This document shows, in pieces, positions 8,557 through 18,200 of a stretch of DNA of 32,370 nt. This DNA is from Joyebacterum sp964521425 (GTDB taxonomy: Bacteria; Joyebacterota; Joyebacteria; Joyebacterales; Joyebacteraceae). A program made the translations under genes and the position numbers. Under the pieces are notes generated by a model. That model made no database searches, was not told where the DNA came from, and saw only the letters and a list, made by a program, of their open reading frames with translations. The stretch lies in assembly GCA_964521425.1 (NCBI GenBank), contig CAZFRO010000028.1, forward strand, positions 1-32,370. Direction: 5' to 3'. Position 1 is the stretch's first letter. Each line of letters begins with the position of its first letter.

Positions 8557-9237
8557 CTACCGCGTGAGCTTATCCACGATCCCGACAAGCTGCGAGATGT
8601 CGTCGACCTCATAGTCCGCGCCGGAGGTCGTCGCTCCCGAGGTGTCACCGTACTTCGCATAGACCGTCTTGATACCGACGCCCTTCCCGCCGACCATGTC
8701 GCGCTCGGGCCAGTCGCCGATCATGATGACCTCATCGGGACCCACGTTGAGAACCTTGCACGCCTTCATGAACGGCGCGGGATCAGGCTTCCTGACATTA
8801 GTGTCCTCGAAGGTAATGACGTGATCGAAGAAGTGCTCAAGACCGAGATAGCAGAGGCGGGACCATGCCTGGTAGCGCGGCGCATCGGATAGGACCGCAA
8901 GCTTGAACCCCCGCTTCGCGAGCGCCAAGAGGGTCTTCTTGACGTGCGGGTAGAGCACCAGGGTGTACTCTCTACCTCGTCTGTAGCCGATCACGGCCGC
9001 GGTGTGGATCTTCGGGTCTATCTCCCCGTACTGCTCCTCCAGAAACCGGTCGAAGACGCGCTGGTCCTCTATGCCCTCCCGGTCGTAGATCTCGAACAGC
9101 TTGGTCCTGGTCTCTCCCGCCGACATCGGCAGACCAGCATCTATCATCGCCTCGATGGCGGCGTCGATCGACACGGTCTTCATTCTCATGAAGTCGGTGA
9201 GTGTATTGTCGAGATCAAAGATAATTGCCTTCAGCAT
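8557..9237 (-). CDS. HAD-family hydrolase (phosphatase)
   Basis: A 226-residue haloacid dehalogenase-type phosphatase. Motif I is FDLDNT (7-12) with nucleophile Asp8 and Asp10. Motif II is LSDAP, motif III is the Lys of RKPDPAPF, and motif IV is GDWPERDM. The helical cap between motifs I and II is of the C1 type seen in phosphoglycolate-phosphatase-like proteins. The substrate is unknown. The chosen ATG places motif I right at the N-terminus and has AGGATGG upstream; an upstream extension to 9276 is open but not conserved-looking. It is followed by acpS after 26 nt. Confidence 0.88.
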   Translation of the reverse strand: MLKAIIFDLDNTLTDFMRMKTVSIDAAIEAMIDAGLPMSAGETRTKLFEIYDREGIEDQRVFDRFLEEQYGEIDPKIHTAAVIGYRRGREYTLVLYPHVKKTLLALAKRGFKLAVLSDAPRYQAWSRLCYLGLEHFFDHVITFEDTNVRKPDPAPFMKACKVLNVGPDEVIMIGDWPERDMVGGKGVGIKTVYAKYGDTSGATTSGADYEVDDISQLVGIVDKLTR

Positions 9238-9326
9238 CCGACCATCCTGTTGTTGGGAAGCGCGGGATATGAGCACGGACGAAATCGTGATAATCCAGGT
9301 TCAGCCTTGTGAAGCCGTGATCCGAG

Positions 9327-9518
9327 CTACTTCGTGCTCTCGCTCACCTTCGTGCCGCGGCTGATCTCGCCGTTGTCGATCCTGATGTGAAAACCACATA
9401 CCGGGTTGGAGCATACCCAAGCCTTGTACGTTATTGCAGCGCCATCTCGTCCGTAGTCCGACAGGGGAACCAGAACCCCCTTCTCACACATGCGGCAAGC
9501 AGGATACGTACTGGGCAT
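9327..9518 (-). CDS. Small zinc-ribbon protein
   Basis: A 63-residue protein with four cysteines at 8, 11, 36 and 41 (CxxC then CxxxxC), a spacing that fits a single zinc ribbon or rubredoxin-like knuckle. The ATG is fixed by GGGAGG 7 nt upstream, so the longer open frame to 9554 is not needed. No known family is recognised; the charged tail and lack of membrane segments suggest a cytosolic protein. It lies between nfi and the HAD gene. Confidence 0.7.
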   Translation of the reverse strand: MPSTYPACRMCEKGVLVPLSDYGRDGAAITYKAWVCSNPVCGFHIRIDNGEISRGTKVSESTK

Positions 9519-9648
9519 TTCAACACCTCCCGTCCCTCTATCTGATGATTCCACCCGCGCTCTCCTCGCTCTTCCCGTGACGAACAGAAGTGGGGCCCCG
9601 TGGCGTGATCCACGGCGGCCTCCCTCTCGTCGTCAACCCTGCCGAAGT

Positions 9649-10314
9649 CTACCTCTTGGCTCGCCCGGCTTCAAGGTGGGCGAGTCTCGTCGGCTCCGGC
9701 AGCCTGTAATCGTTCCCTGTTCTCAGCACCCACTCAGCCGCTGTCTCAACAGAGACCCGGTGGCCCGGTGAGACAAAGAGCGGCTTCGTGTTGTCCTTCG
9801 TCCTGAGAACCACACCTATCTTCTTGCGGTGGAGGCTCAACGTCCGCATCGCGCCGCGTTTCTGCTTCGGTTCCTTGAACTCCCCGATCAAGCGGGACTT
9901 CGCACATCCTATCGACGGCCTGTCCATCAGCACGCCCATGTGCGCCGCGAGCCCGAGGCCTCTCGGATGGGCGATGCCCTGCCCATCAAACATCAGGAGA
10001 TCCGGCTCTCGTGTGAGCTTCGCATACGCTTCCTGCACAACCGGACCCTCACGAAAGGTGAGCAAACCCGGAACGTACGGGAACGCCGGCTTCTGAGCCG
10101 CAGACACTATCTCCAGCGGCTCGAGACTCACTGCATCGATCACAACGATGGCGGCGTAGAGAAGATCCTTCTGGGGAGAGAAGGACACGTCGATCCCGGC
10201 GACGGACTCAATCCGCCCGAAGTCATCCTCGCGGATCAATCGCCCGACGAGGTCCTTCTGTATTTGAAACGCCTCCTGCACGGAGACGTTCCACAGGTGA
10301 GCATCAACCACCAT
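9649..10314 (-). CDS. nfi: Endonuclease V
   Basis: A 221-residue DNA repair nuclease that cuts near deoxyinosine and other deaminated bases. All core motifs are visible: AGIDVSF (39-45) with Asp42, PYVPGLLTFREGP (79-91) with Tyr80 and Glu89, MFDGQGIAHPRGLGLAAHMG (108-127) with Asp110 and His116, and GCAKSRLIGE (136-145). The spacing of these residues matches characterised bacterial enzymes. The start is ATG, with GAGG about 6 nt upstream, and a candidate promoter precedes it. It is divergent from the plus-strand selenoprotein gene. Confidence 0.95.
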   Translation of the reverse strand: MVVDAHLWNVSVQEAFQIQKDLVGRLIREDDFGRIESVAGIDVSFSPQKDLLYAAIVVIDAVSLEPLEIVSAAQKPAFPYVPGLLTFREGPVVQEAYAKLTREPDLLMFDGQGIAHPRGLGLAAHMGVLMDRPSIGCAKSRLIGEFKEPKQKRGAMRTLSLHRKKIGVVLRTKDNTKPLFVSPGHRVSVETAAEWVLRTGNDYRLPEPTRLAHLEAGRAKR

Positions 10315-10344
10315 CGACCGCCTCTCCCGGTCACCACTGACGAC

Positions 10345-10373
10345 AGGCTACGCGAGTAAATGCTGGCTGTCAA
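10345..10373 (-). promoter_or_regulatory. Candidate promoter for nfi
   Basis: On the minus strand TTGACA (10373-10368) is followed by a 17-nt spacer and TAGCCT (10350-10345). The -35 is perfect and the -10 is weak. It lies in the 122-nt divergent region; I found no equally good promoter for the plus-strand gene there. Confidence 0.5.
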
Positions 10374-10436
10374 TCCGCAACTGCCGTAGGGTGGACAATC
10401 GAATACTCAGATTGGCACACCCATCAGGAGGAGCCT

Positions 10437-12092
10437 GTGAACAAGGGCATACTGATAGTCGTAGTGGCGATCCTCGGTGCGTTCGCCATATGGGGATTCT
10501 CGCACTACAGCGGTGTCGCGCTCGAGATGGAGATCGCGGCCCTGGCCGGAATCGAGGATCCGGCAGAGCGGATAGACGCGATCGTCGTATACGCCGTGGA
10601 GCATCCCGATCTCGACGTGGATCTCTTCGCAGCGGGAGCAGCCGTGATTGCCGAGGCCGCTCACGAACTCGGAGAGATACGGGCGATCGGATATGTGGAC
10701 ACCGTACTCAGGCGCCAGATGCCGGACGGCCTCCGGTCGCCGCTTACGGCTGAGCTTCACGATCTCGTTGTGATGCGTCTCTACTACGGCCCCGACGACG
10801 AGCTTGCAGAGAAGGCTGACGCCATCGCCGCTCATCTGCTCCACGCCGAGGGCATAGGCGGCAACGCGCTTGCCGTCGCCGCCAGCATGAGGTCCGGCAT
10901 CACCCGGGGACTCGTGAGGGAGTGGCCGGTACGCGTGCCCAACCCGTGGCTTACACTCGCACTCGCGGAGAGGAGCCACGCTACCGGAGATGAGATCTCC
11001 CGCTGGTACCGGAGCGTTCTGGGGGAAGCCTACGCCAGCGTCATTATGGTCGCGGGGCTGCGGAGGGGCGAGGATGTAGAACTCGCCATGGTCGATTCTC
11101 TTCTCGCCGTCGCTCCCGACTCGAGGCACGAGTACTTCCTGCACAATCAGCGCTTCAACCAGACTCTCGGTGCAGATGATGCTGCCGCGATTGAATCCGC
11201 ACAGATGATGGCGGGACTCATGGACGAGCACGGGGAAGCACAGACACTCAACATGGTTGGCTACGCCCTCGCCGAGCACGAACTCGCGCCCGGACTGGCC
11301 GTGGGCATCTGTGAACGGGCTCTGGAGCTGGCCGAGACCGCGCGCGACAGCGCCCCCATTCTGGATAGCGTCGGATGGGCACACCACAAGGCCGGGAATC
11401 AGGTTGAGGCCGCACGTGCCCTGGAGAAGTCACTGGCCATCGGCCGCGCCTCACCGACCTACGGTCAGACAGAGGTCACTCATCTCCTAGCCGTGTACGA
11501 CGCCTCAGGCGACACCGAGGCTGCGATCACACTTCTCGCATCGATGATCGCTCGTTCAACCGACGACTCGACTGACGCCCGGAAGGAACTTGGGGACTGG
11601 CTCGACCGGGACGGTCGAGGCAAGGCAGCCCTCAATGATGTGGTGATGGCCCATCGCTACTCGGGTGTGATGAACGCTCCGGAGTTCGCGCTTGTGGACG
11701 AAGAGGGCGAAGGACTGACGCTCGAGGACTGTCGCGGTAAGGTCGTGTTTCTGAATTTCTGGGGCACTGGCTGAAGCCCCTGCAGTGTGGAGTTGCCACA
11801 CATCCAGAAACTCAGTCAGCGATTCGCGGGTCGTGAAGTCATCTTCATCTCGGTCGCATCGAGCGGACCGAGCAAGCGCGCCCTTGAGGTGCTGGCGGGA
11901 GCCGGCATCAAGTACCCGACCTTCTACGACCGAACGATCTTCGAGGACTATCATGTCGCCGGGATCCCGACGACCGTCCTGATCGACCACGTGGGACGTG
12001 CCATGTATCGTCACATAGGATTCCGCGAAGGCCACGAGGTGATGATGGGGGAAGAGATCGAAAGGCTCCTCGCGTGGATCGAGGAGGCTTGA
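10437..12092 (+). CDS. TPR-TlpA/thioredoxin-like selenoprotein with in-frame UGA (Sec446)
   Basis: A predicted 551-residue membrane-anchored redox protein. Residues 4-24 form a transmembrane anchor or uncleaved signal. About 30-400 is helical, with TPR-like repeats at about 250-390. A TlpA/AhpC-like thioredoxin domain runs from 412 to 551. The frame meets TGA at 11772-11774 and continues open, same frame, to a second TGA at 12090. Around it the protein reads VVFLNFWGTG-U446-SPC449-SVELP, where family members have a CxxC site such as FWATWCxPC. The cis-proline motif GIPTTVLID (Pro511) lies downstream of the TGA, so a full fold needs readthrough. A hairpin with bacterial SECIS features follows the TGA. 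The GTG start has AGGAGG 5 nt upstream. TGA ends this and many neighbouring genes, so it is not globally recoded. The alternative is a nonsense mutation or base error turning Cys to stop. This is the only plus-strand gene here. Confidence 0.82.
11772..11807 (+). promoter_or_regulatory. UGA codon plus putative bacterial SECIS element
   Basis: The UGA (11772-11774) is followed by a stem of GTGTGG (11785-11790) with CCACAC (11796-11801) around a 5-nt loop AGTTG. A lower CTG/CAG helix (11780-11782 with 11805-11807) is separated by a small internal loop. The loop begins 16 nt after the UGA, and G is its second base followed by U. These match the published bacterial SECIS rules (short stem, G in the first two loop positions, 16-37 nt from UGA). 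SelB would bind here to insert selenocysteine. Confidence 0.75.
12062..12090 (+). terminator. Hairpin at the end of the selenoprotein gene, terminator-like
   Basis: CTCCTCG (12066-12072) pairs perfectly with CGAGGAG (12080-12086), and AAG/CTT extend the stem after a G-G mismatch. It overlaps the last codons and faces the convergent operon that ends at 12115, 22 nt beyond the stop. There is no U-tract on either strand, so intrinsic termination is doubtful. Confidence 0.3.
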
Positions 12093-12114
12093 CAGGACAT
12101 CAGGAGCGACCGCG

Positions 12115-13389
12115 CTATGTCTTCCGCTCCTTCTTCTTCGCCGCCGGGAAGAGGACGTTGTTGAGAATGAGACGGAAGCCGGGCGAGTTCCTGTGCATTG
12201 ACAGAATCGTCGGTGGGTCTCCGACCATGTGGCGGTAGTCCTCCGGGTCATGGCCTCCCATGAAGGTGAAGGTCCCGCGACCTAAGCTGCCGTGGATGTA
12301 CTTCACCTCGTCCCGCCCCGGATAGTCAGCAAGAACGCGAACGTGCCGCTTGACGAGGCTCCGTCGGAAGCTCGTCGTCTGCCCCATGAATCCCTTCACT
12401 ACATTGACGTGGCACTGAGTCAGCATCGCAGGCACCGGGTCGTACTTCGCCGCGAACTCAAACAGCGTGAAGTAGTCTGTCTCCTGGGGACGGCTCTTCA
12501 CCTCATCGGTCATGTCAATGTCAGAGAACTCATAGGTACTGGGGTTCGTGAAGAGTGTGAAGTCCTGAAACGCGAGACACCGCGAATAGTCGAGACGCTC
12601 CTGGCAACCCGGAGCGGGCGGCGTCTCGTCAAACGGCACGCCGACGATGTCGATACCGGCTGCGGCCAGCGCTATGTCGAAGCTGTCCGTCGCCGAGCAC
12701 ATCGCGAAGACAAAGCCCCCACGTCGAACGTAGTCCTTGATGGCACGGGCGGTCGCCTTCTTGTGTTCGGAGACCGACTCAAACCCCTGCTCCTTCGCCA
12801 GGCGCTCGAAGTCGATCTTCCGCTTCTTGTACCAGTCCGCGTTTCGATAGTTGGCGTAGAATTTCCCATACTGCCCGGTGAAGTCCTCATGATGGAGGTG
12901 CACCCAGTCGTACTTCCCGAGTTCGCCGGACTGCACATCCTTGTCCCATATGATCGTGTAGGGAATCTCCGCATAGTCGAGCACGAGCATGACAGCGTCA
13001 TCCCACGGCTGGACGTCGGCGTCCGGAGCATAGAGGGCGACGGCTGGAGCCTTCTCAAGGAGGACGACCTCCATGTTTTCCTCCTCGATCGTCCGGTAGA
13101 TGTGCGCAAGCGCAGCACCTCCGGTGGCCTCAACCAGCACTCCGCGGTACCGGCACTCGGTCTCAACGTCGGCGCCGCCGTCGAGGATATGGAACGACCC
13201 ACCTCGGTAGTTGAGAAACCACTCGACACGATAGCCCTTCTCGATCGCCCAGTACGCGACCCCGTACGACTTGAGATGATCGGTCTGCGAGAGGTCCATC
13301 GGTATCAGATAGGACGCGTATGTCACGCCAGGAATCACGAGAAGCGCTATCGCCAGAATGAGAAGCGTGGTCGCTCGCCTTCTAATCAT
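12115..13389 (-). CDS. Conserved exported protein, often mislabelled 'asparagine synthetase B'
   Basis: A 424-residue protein with a signal peptide (about 1-25, ending TYA). The mature part opens LIPMDLSQTDHLKSYGVAYWAIE and VEWFLNYRGGSF, a pattern I recall from a Bacteroidota family whose members often carry the name asparagine synthetase B. There is no N-terminal Cys glutaminase and no ATP-pyrophosphatase motif, so that name is not supported here. A central YVRRGGFVFAMCSATDSFD segment (about 228-246) resembles class I glutamine amidotransferase-like folds. Function unknown; export to the periplasm or envelope is inferred. The ATG overlaps the stop of the TPR gene by 4 nt (ATGA), making this the last gene of a four-gene operon. 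Confidence 0.7.
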   Translation of the reverse strand: MIRRRATTLLILAIALLVIPGVTYASYLIPMDLSQTDHLKSYGVAYWAIEKGYRVEWFLNYRGGSFHILDGGADVETECRYRGVLVEATGGAALAHIYRTIEEENMEVVLLEKAPAVALYAPDADVQPWDDAVMLVLDYAEIPYTIIWDKDVQSGELGKYDWVHLHHEDFTGQYGKFYANYRNADWYKKRKIDFERLAKEQGFESVSEHKKATARAIKDYVRRGGFVFAMCSATDSFDIALAAAGIDIVGVPFDETPPAPGCQERLDYSRCLAFQDFTLFTNPSTYEFSDIDMTDEVKSRPQETDYFTLFEFAAKYDPVPAMLTQCHVNVVKGFMGQTTSFRRSLVKRHVRVLADYPGRDEVKYIHGSLGRGTFTFMGGHDPEDYRHMVGDPPTILSMHRNSPGFRLILNNVLFPAAKKKERKT

Positions 13390-15224
13390 CTTCTCTCCCC
13401 CCGCCTGACGCGCTCGATCTCCCGGCGCGCCTCCCCGGAGAGCCAGTTCGGTGGCAGGTCATCGAGAACCGCCTGAAACTGAGCGATCGCTTCCCTCTCG
13501 CGTCCGTTCATACCTTTGAGAATCCTCCCCCTACGCATCATGGCCTCAGCCCGCACGGCTATCGCCTCGATCTCGGTGATGACTCGTCCGTAGATCGAGA
13601 GTGCGGCTTCAGGGTCCCCCGCCATCTCAGCAAGACCACCGCGGAGCATCATCGCCTCCGATGCCACCATCGCAGCAGGGTATATGCGAACCACATCATC
13701 AAGAAGCCCGGCCGCAAGCTCGGTCTCGCCGCTCAGGAGCGCCGCGTGCGCATCGGCGAACACGGTGAACATCGCCTCGTCTCCTGCCTCCTCGGCATCC
13801 GAGATGACGAGCATGAGCCTGAGTGCATCGTTCACGAGCCTCCCGGAGAGATGTCCCTCAACCGTTCCCCTCAGTTCTTCCAGAGCGCGAGGCCCGTCGT
13901 GACGCAGGAATGATATGTAGCCGCGAGCGAACCCCGCCCGCTCGGCCACTCCCTCGCGGGGATTTCGCTCTCTCAACTCTCCCGCAAGCGTGTAGGCGCT
14001 GTCTAGATCTCCCAGTGCCATGTGCGCGTCGACCGCGATCATCGCCGCCTCATCGGCAAGCTCTGCTGCTCGTCTTGGAAACTCTCTGTCTATGCTCGCC
14101 ACCGTCGCGAGAGCTGCTTCGGGATTCCGTGTCTGCTCAAGCTCGATGCGCGCCGCCAGAAGAAGCGCCTCGCTCCCATCCGCCTGACCGCTGAATGCCG
14201 CGGCCACACGCTTCAGCTCAATGACAGCGTCGGCGGGTTCACCCAGCGCCACGAGAATGTCGGCGGCGCCTATTCCTGCCAGTGCCGCGTTGACCGAACC
14301 CGGATGTCGCTCGATGATAGCCGTGAACACGCGGCGTGCCTCCGAAAGAAGGCGCCTGTCTCTAAGGGAGTAGGCGTATTCCAGAAGCTCCCTCCCGCGC
14401 CTGCCGGCGAGTTCGTCAGCCTTCACATACGCCAAGAGCGCATCATCGAGTCTGCCGGTGAGCACGTACATGCTGCCTGCGAAACTGAGTTCCGAAGACG
14501 TGGCTTCAGTGGCAGCCACGATCTCGTCTGCACGCGATCTCACTTGAGCACTCGTGGCGCCCGACTCGAGCATCAGCTCGACGAGGTTCGTGGCCCACTG
14601 CACCATCCCAGGATACTCGTTCACGGTAGTGAGGCATTCGTCGATCACGGGCTCGTGTTCTCCGACTGTCACGTATGCGCGGGCCAGTTCCTGGCTGAAC
14701 AGTGTTCCGTCCTCGAGTCGCTCCCTGCCACGCAGTAGCGTCTCGATGGCGTGCTCGTGCATCTTGTAGTGCATCTCAAGAGTCCCGACGTCCGTGTACG
14801 AGGCAGGCAAGGCGCGATCCGCCTCCAGCATGTCACGCCACATCGTGTGGGCCTTGTCTTGTTCTCCGCTCCGAGCGTGCGCGGCCGCAAGTTCGTAGAC
14901 CGTCTTTCTGTCTCCTGGAAGCATGGAGAGACGCTTCTCGAGAAGGGGGATCAGGCCCTCGCGCTCCACGCCGGCCTGTGTGTATGCCCGTGCGAGACCC
15001 CAGAAGGCGCGTTCATCATCGGGGAATCGATCAAGAAGATCAACCGCCATGCGGACGGCCGCATCGTTGTCGCCGAGCGCAAGGGCGCGCCGGACATCAC
15101 CGAGCCCGAGTTCGACGGCATCGGCATCCACGGGGTCCCGCGCCCAAGCTCCGGGGGTCAACGCGAGAAGTGCTACCACAAGACACACGCCGGCGGTGGC
15201 CCGTCCCCAATCTATCGCCCTCAA
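13386..15224 (-). CDS. Exported TPR-repeat protein
   Basis: A 612-residue protein with an N-terminal signal peptide (about 8-29, ending AWA) followed by almost uninterrupted helical TPR-like repeats (for example AFWGLARAYTQAG, VYELAAAHARSGE, LSIYGRVITEIEA) through to the C-terminus. Such proteins act as scaffolds in the periplasm; no enzyme motif is seen. The start is TTG with GGAGG 7 nt upstream, and it overlaps the DUF4175 stop by 4 nt (TTGA). Its own stop overlaps the next start by 4 nt, so it is coupled on both sides. Confidence 0.85.
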   Translation of the reverse strand: MRAIDWGRATAGVCLVVALLALTPGAWARDPVDADAVELGLGDVRRALALGDNDAAVRMAVDLLDRFPDDERAFWGLARAYTQAGVEREGLIPLLEKRLSMLPGDRKTVYELAAAHARSGEQDKAHTMWRDMLEADRALPASYTDVGTLEMHYKMHEHAIETLLRGRERLEDGTLFSQELARAYVTVGEHEPVIDECLTTVNEYPGMVQWATNLVELMLESGATSAQVRSRADEIVAATEATSSELSFAGSMYVLTGRLDDALLAYVKADELAGRRGRELLEYAYSLRDRRLLSEARRVFTAIIERHPGSVNAALAGIGAADILVALGEPADAVIELKRVAAAFSGQADGSEALLLAARIELEQTRNPEAALATVASIDREFPRRAAELADEAAMIAVDAHMALGDLDSAYTLAGELRERNPREGVAERAGFARGYISFLRHDGPRALEELRGTVEGHLSGRLVNDALRLMLVISDAEEAGDEAMFTVFADAHAALLSGETELAAGLLDDVVRIYPAAMVASEAMMLRGGLAEMAGDPEAALSIYGRVITEIEAIAVRAEAMMRRGRILKGMNGREREAIAQFQAVLDDLPPNWLSGEARREIERVRRGERR

Positions 15225-18200
15225 GGGTTCACCTCCCCGGCGGCATCCCGCGTCAGATTCTCGAAGTAGGCACGAATGAGTTCGCGATACTCTGCGGGGT
15301 ATTCATGCTGCATCGCCCGAAGAAGATCCTCTCGTAGCTCCCGCGACGCCTTTGTCACATCGTCCGCAAGCCCCCCGGGAGCTGTTCGCGAGTAGCCTTC
15401 TCCGACTCGCGATCTCCGTTCGCGCTTGTAGTCCCTGCGCCTGAGCGAGCGCTGTGAGTCCAGAAGCCGCGACAGTATCCTCTTCTGGCGGTCGATCGTC
15501 GCCTGTGAGGCCCCGCTTCGCTCCATCTCGGCGAGCGCAGCTTCCATGTCACTCACGGTGTCGTCGAGCCGCCCCAGAATCTCGCTTCTCTCCCCGAACT
15601 CCTCCGCGAGCCTTCGGGCCTCCTCGAGCAGCCGTTCCTGCTGGGCCTTCATCTCGGCGAGTTCGTCTTCAAGAGTCGAGCCTCCTCCCTGCTCCTCAGT
15701 TCGGCGACTCAGCTCCTCCGTCATCTGGTTGATCTCTTGCTGCCGATTGGCCATCTGCTGCAGCTGTTGCATCATCTGTTCGAGCGCGCCACTCGATCCA
15801 CTCGAGGAACTCGATTGATTCGCGGTGAGCAGCTTCACAATGAGGAAGTTCACGCGACCGAGCGCGTTCTTGGCCTCTTTCCGTGCTCCAGAGATCGGGC
15901 CGTCGGCCAGGGCCGCGGCAGACCTGGCCATGGACATCTCAATGATGCCGAAGATCCGATAGAGGCCCGCATCGATCTGGAACGAGTCCTTTGACACCCT
16001 GAACATGCGCTCCGCGACGAATGACACCGACTCCGCGAGGTCAGTCTGCTTCGCAACGAGCTCGACGAGCTCGCCTCGCGGAATCCGTTGTCTCTCTTCG
16101 ACCGCAGACAGAATCTCCTCCTGCTCCTGCGACACACCGAGAAGCTCCCCTATTGCCCTGAGGACGGTCGCGCGGTCCCGCTGCTGAATACTGCATGACA
16201 TGCCGCCCTGACACGATGAGAGCTTCGTAAAGAGGGCCTTGAGATCGCTGGCTGCCGATTGGCATTGAGATGAGGCCTCTGCTGGCTTCATCCCCGCAAG
16301 CTTCTCGGCGGCCTCCTGCATCTTCTCGAGCGTGTCGGCCTCGTCGAGTTCCGCTGCGGCCTCACGCATCTTGGCGGCGGTCTCAGGGTCGACCTTCTCC
16401 ATGTCGGCTATGGCGCGCTCGAGGTCCTCCCGCAACCGCTCGGCGTCCTCGCGGAGCCGCTCCTGCCGCTCGGCCATGGTCTCGCACTGCTCCTGCCCAG
16501 GGGATTCCCCGCTCTTGTCGGCAATGCTCTGTTCCTGCTCCGCCAGACGCTCCGCACGGTTCGCGACGTCCTTGAGCCCCTGCTCCGCCTTCACACGCTT
16601 GAGGAGATTAAGGGTCTGCTCGAGCCTCTTAAGATAGTCCTCCTGTGTGAATGTCATCTCGCTCATCGCCTCGGCCACCTGCTCGGGGCGGATCTCCCGC
16701 ATTGCGTCTCTGATTTCCTGGAGCAACTCGCGCATCTCGTCGGTGGCAACTTCCTCCATGAGTTGCGAGATCTCGTCCATCTTCTCAAGGGTATCGAGGG
16801 TCACTCGATCCGTCTCGCTCATCCTGTCAGAGAGGTCCGACATCTGCGCCGCCATTTCACTGACGCGCTCCGCCGCCTCCTCCTGCCTCTCGAGGGCCTG
16901 CTCAACCCTCTCCTCCTCCTGCCAGTCCATCTCGGGATCGCTCAGCACTTCATCACGGAGTTCCTCAAACTCGTCCTTGAGCTCTTCCTGCTCAACGATG
17001 GCCTGATCGAGTTCGTCGAGAATGTCATCCTGCTCACCCGTGATCTCGCTGTATATCTCCGCCATGGAGGGGAAGCGAATGATGTAGCTATCGGTCTCTG
17101 TGCTCTTCGGTCCTCCAACGAGGTCGTTATCGACAACCTCAACGAAGTAGACGAGAACCGAGCCCGGCATGATGCCTGTCTCGCTCAGGTCCCAGACGGA
17201 ATCATGCACAACCTCCCGATCTCCGCGCGTCCCGAACTCCGCGAGTGAGACCGTGTGATCCTCGGCTTCTCCCTCCAGCGCGTAGTGGAGCCGCAATCTT
17301 AGAATCCCGTAGTCGTCTATCGCCGAGATCGTGAGCGGCAGCATCATGTCGTGTGGAAGTTCGCGGTCCTCGCCCGGCTCCACTATCCTCGCAAGTGGAT
17401 ACTCGTCACGGACCGCCACGATTGAGTAGACGGGCGGGGTTCGGTTGGAGAGGCCATCGGTATCAAGCAGTTCGATCGAATACGTGCCGCTTCCGTTCAC
17501 CGCTATCACGCCAGTGAACGTGCTCGGGCCGCGACGGGATAGCTCGATGCGACGCCCGGATCCCAGAACCAGAGCCGCCGCATCCAGAGGCTTGCCCGCA
17601 GTGACTGTCACAGTCACATCAGACCCTTTGAGCGCGGTGATGTCACCGTTGTTCTCATCAACGGTTCTCGGAACCAGTCCGCTGTAGGTGGGGAACGCGT
17701 AGTCGAGACGGATGCGCGATACAAACGGCCGCTCCAGAACGCTCACTTGGTATGACGGGCTTTGCACATCGCCAACCGCGACGGAGTACGTGAGGGGCGT
17801 GCGCACGTCGATGAGCGTCGCCTCGTAGTCCCGCCCGGGAGACTCGTCCACTGGTGCTTCGCCTGCCTCCGCTTGCTCTCCCATCGTCCGCTCGGCTGCC
17901 GCCTCCCCCTCGAACTCGAACACGAGCGTCGCAGGAGCTTCCGCCGACCCCGTGACGACAGCGGTCACCGAGAGGTTCTCCCCTGCAACGAGCTCCGTGT
18001 CCCCCGGTTCCACTTGGATGCCCACTGTGACACGCTCCACGCGGGCAAACGGGTGAAGGAGCCTCTCTGCCGCCGGTCCGACACGCGACCCGAGCGCAAC
18101 CAGGATGACGATCGATATGAGTACTGTCAGACCGAGCGTGCGCACCGCTCGCCGCCGTCCGCTGCCCCGCGCGGCCGGACTGAGATCAACTCCGGCAATC

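Noticed and set aside
9597..9621. Hairpin CCGTGG/CCACGG between nfi and the zinc-ribbon gene as a terminator
   Set aside because: The stem is good but no T-run follows on the minus strand; not enough to call.
10437..12092. Two separate genes (10437-11774 and 11787-12092) or a pseudogene broken by a stop
   Set aside because: Both parts are in one frame, the thioredoxin fold needs both, the stop is exactly at the active-site Cys, and a SECIS-like hairpin follows. A base error remains possible and is stated.
10437..12092. Global recoding of TGA (code 4 or 25)
   Set aside because: TGA is the natural stop of thiL, DUF4175, the TPR gene, rsmA and this gene itself, often in 4-nt overlaps with the next start.
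12292..13476. Long plus-strand ORF (394 codons) opposite the AsnB-named gene, and similar long ORFs at 4365-5399 and 10407-11387
   Set aside because: They are antisense shadows of genes with clear domains and start sites; high GC makes such shadows common, and their translations show no known motif.
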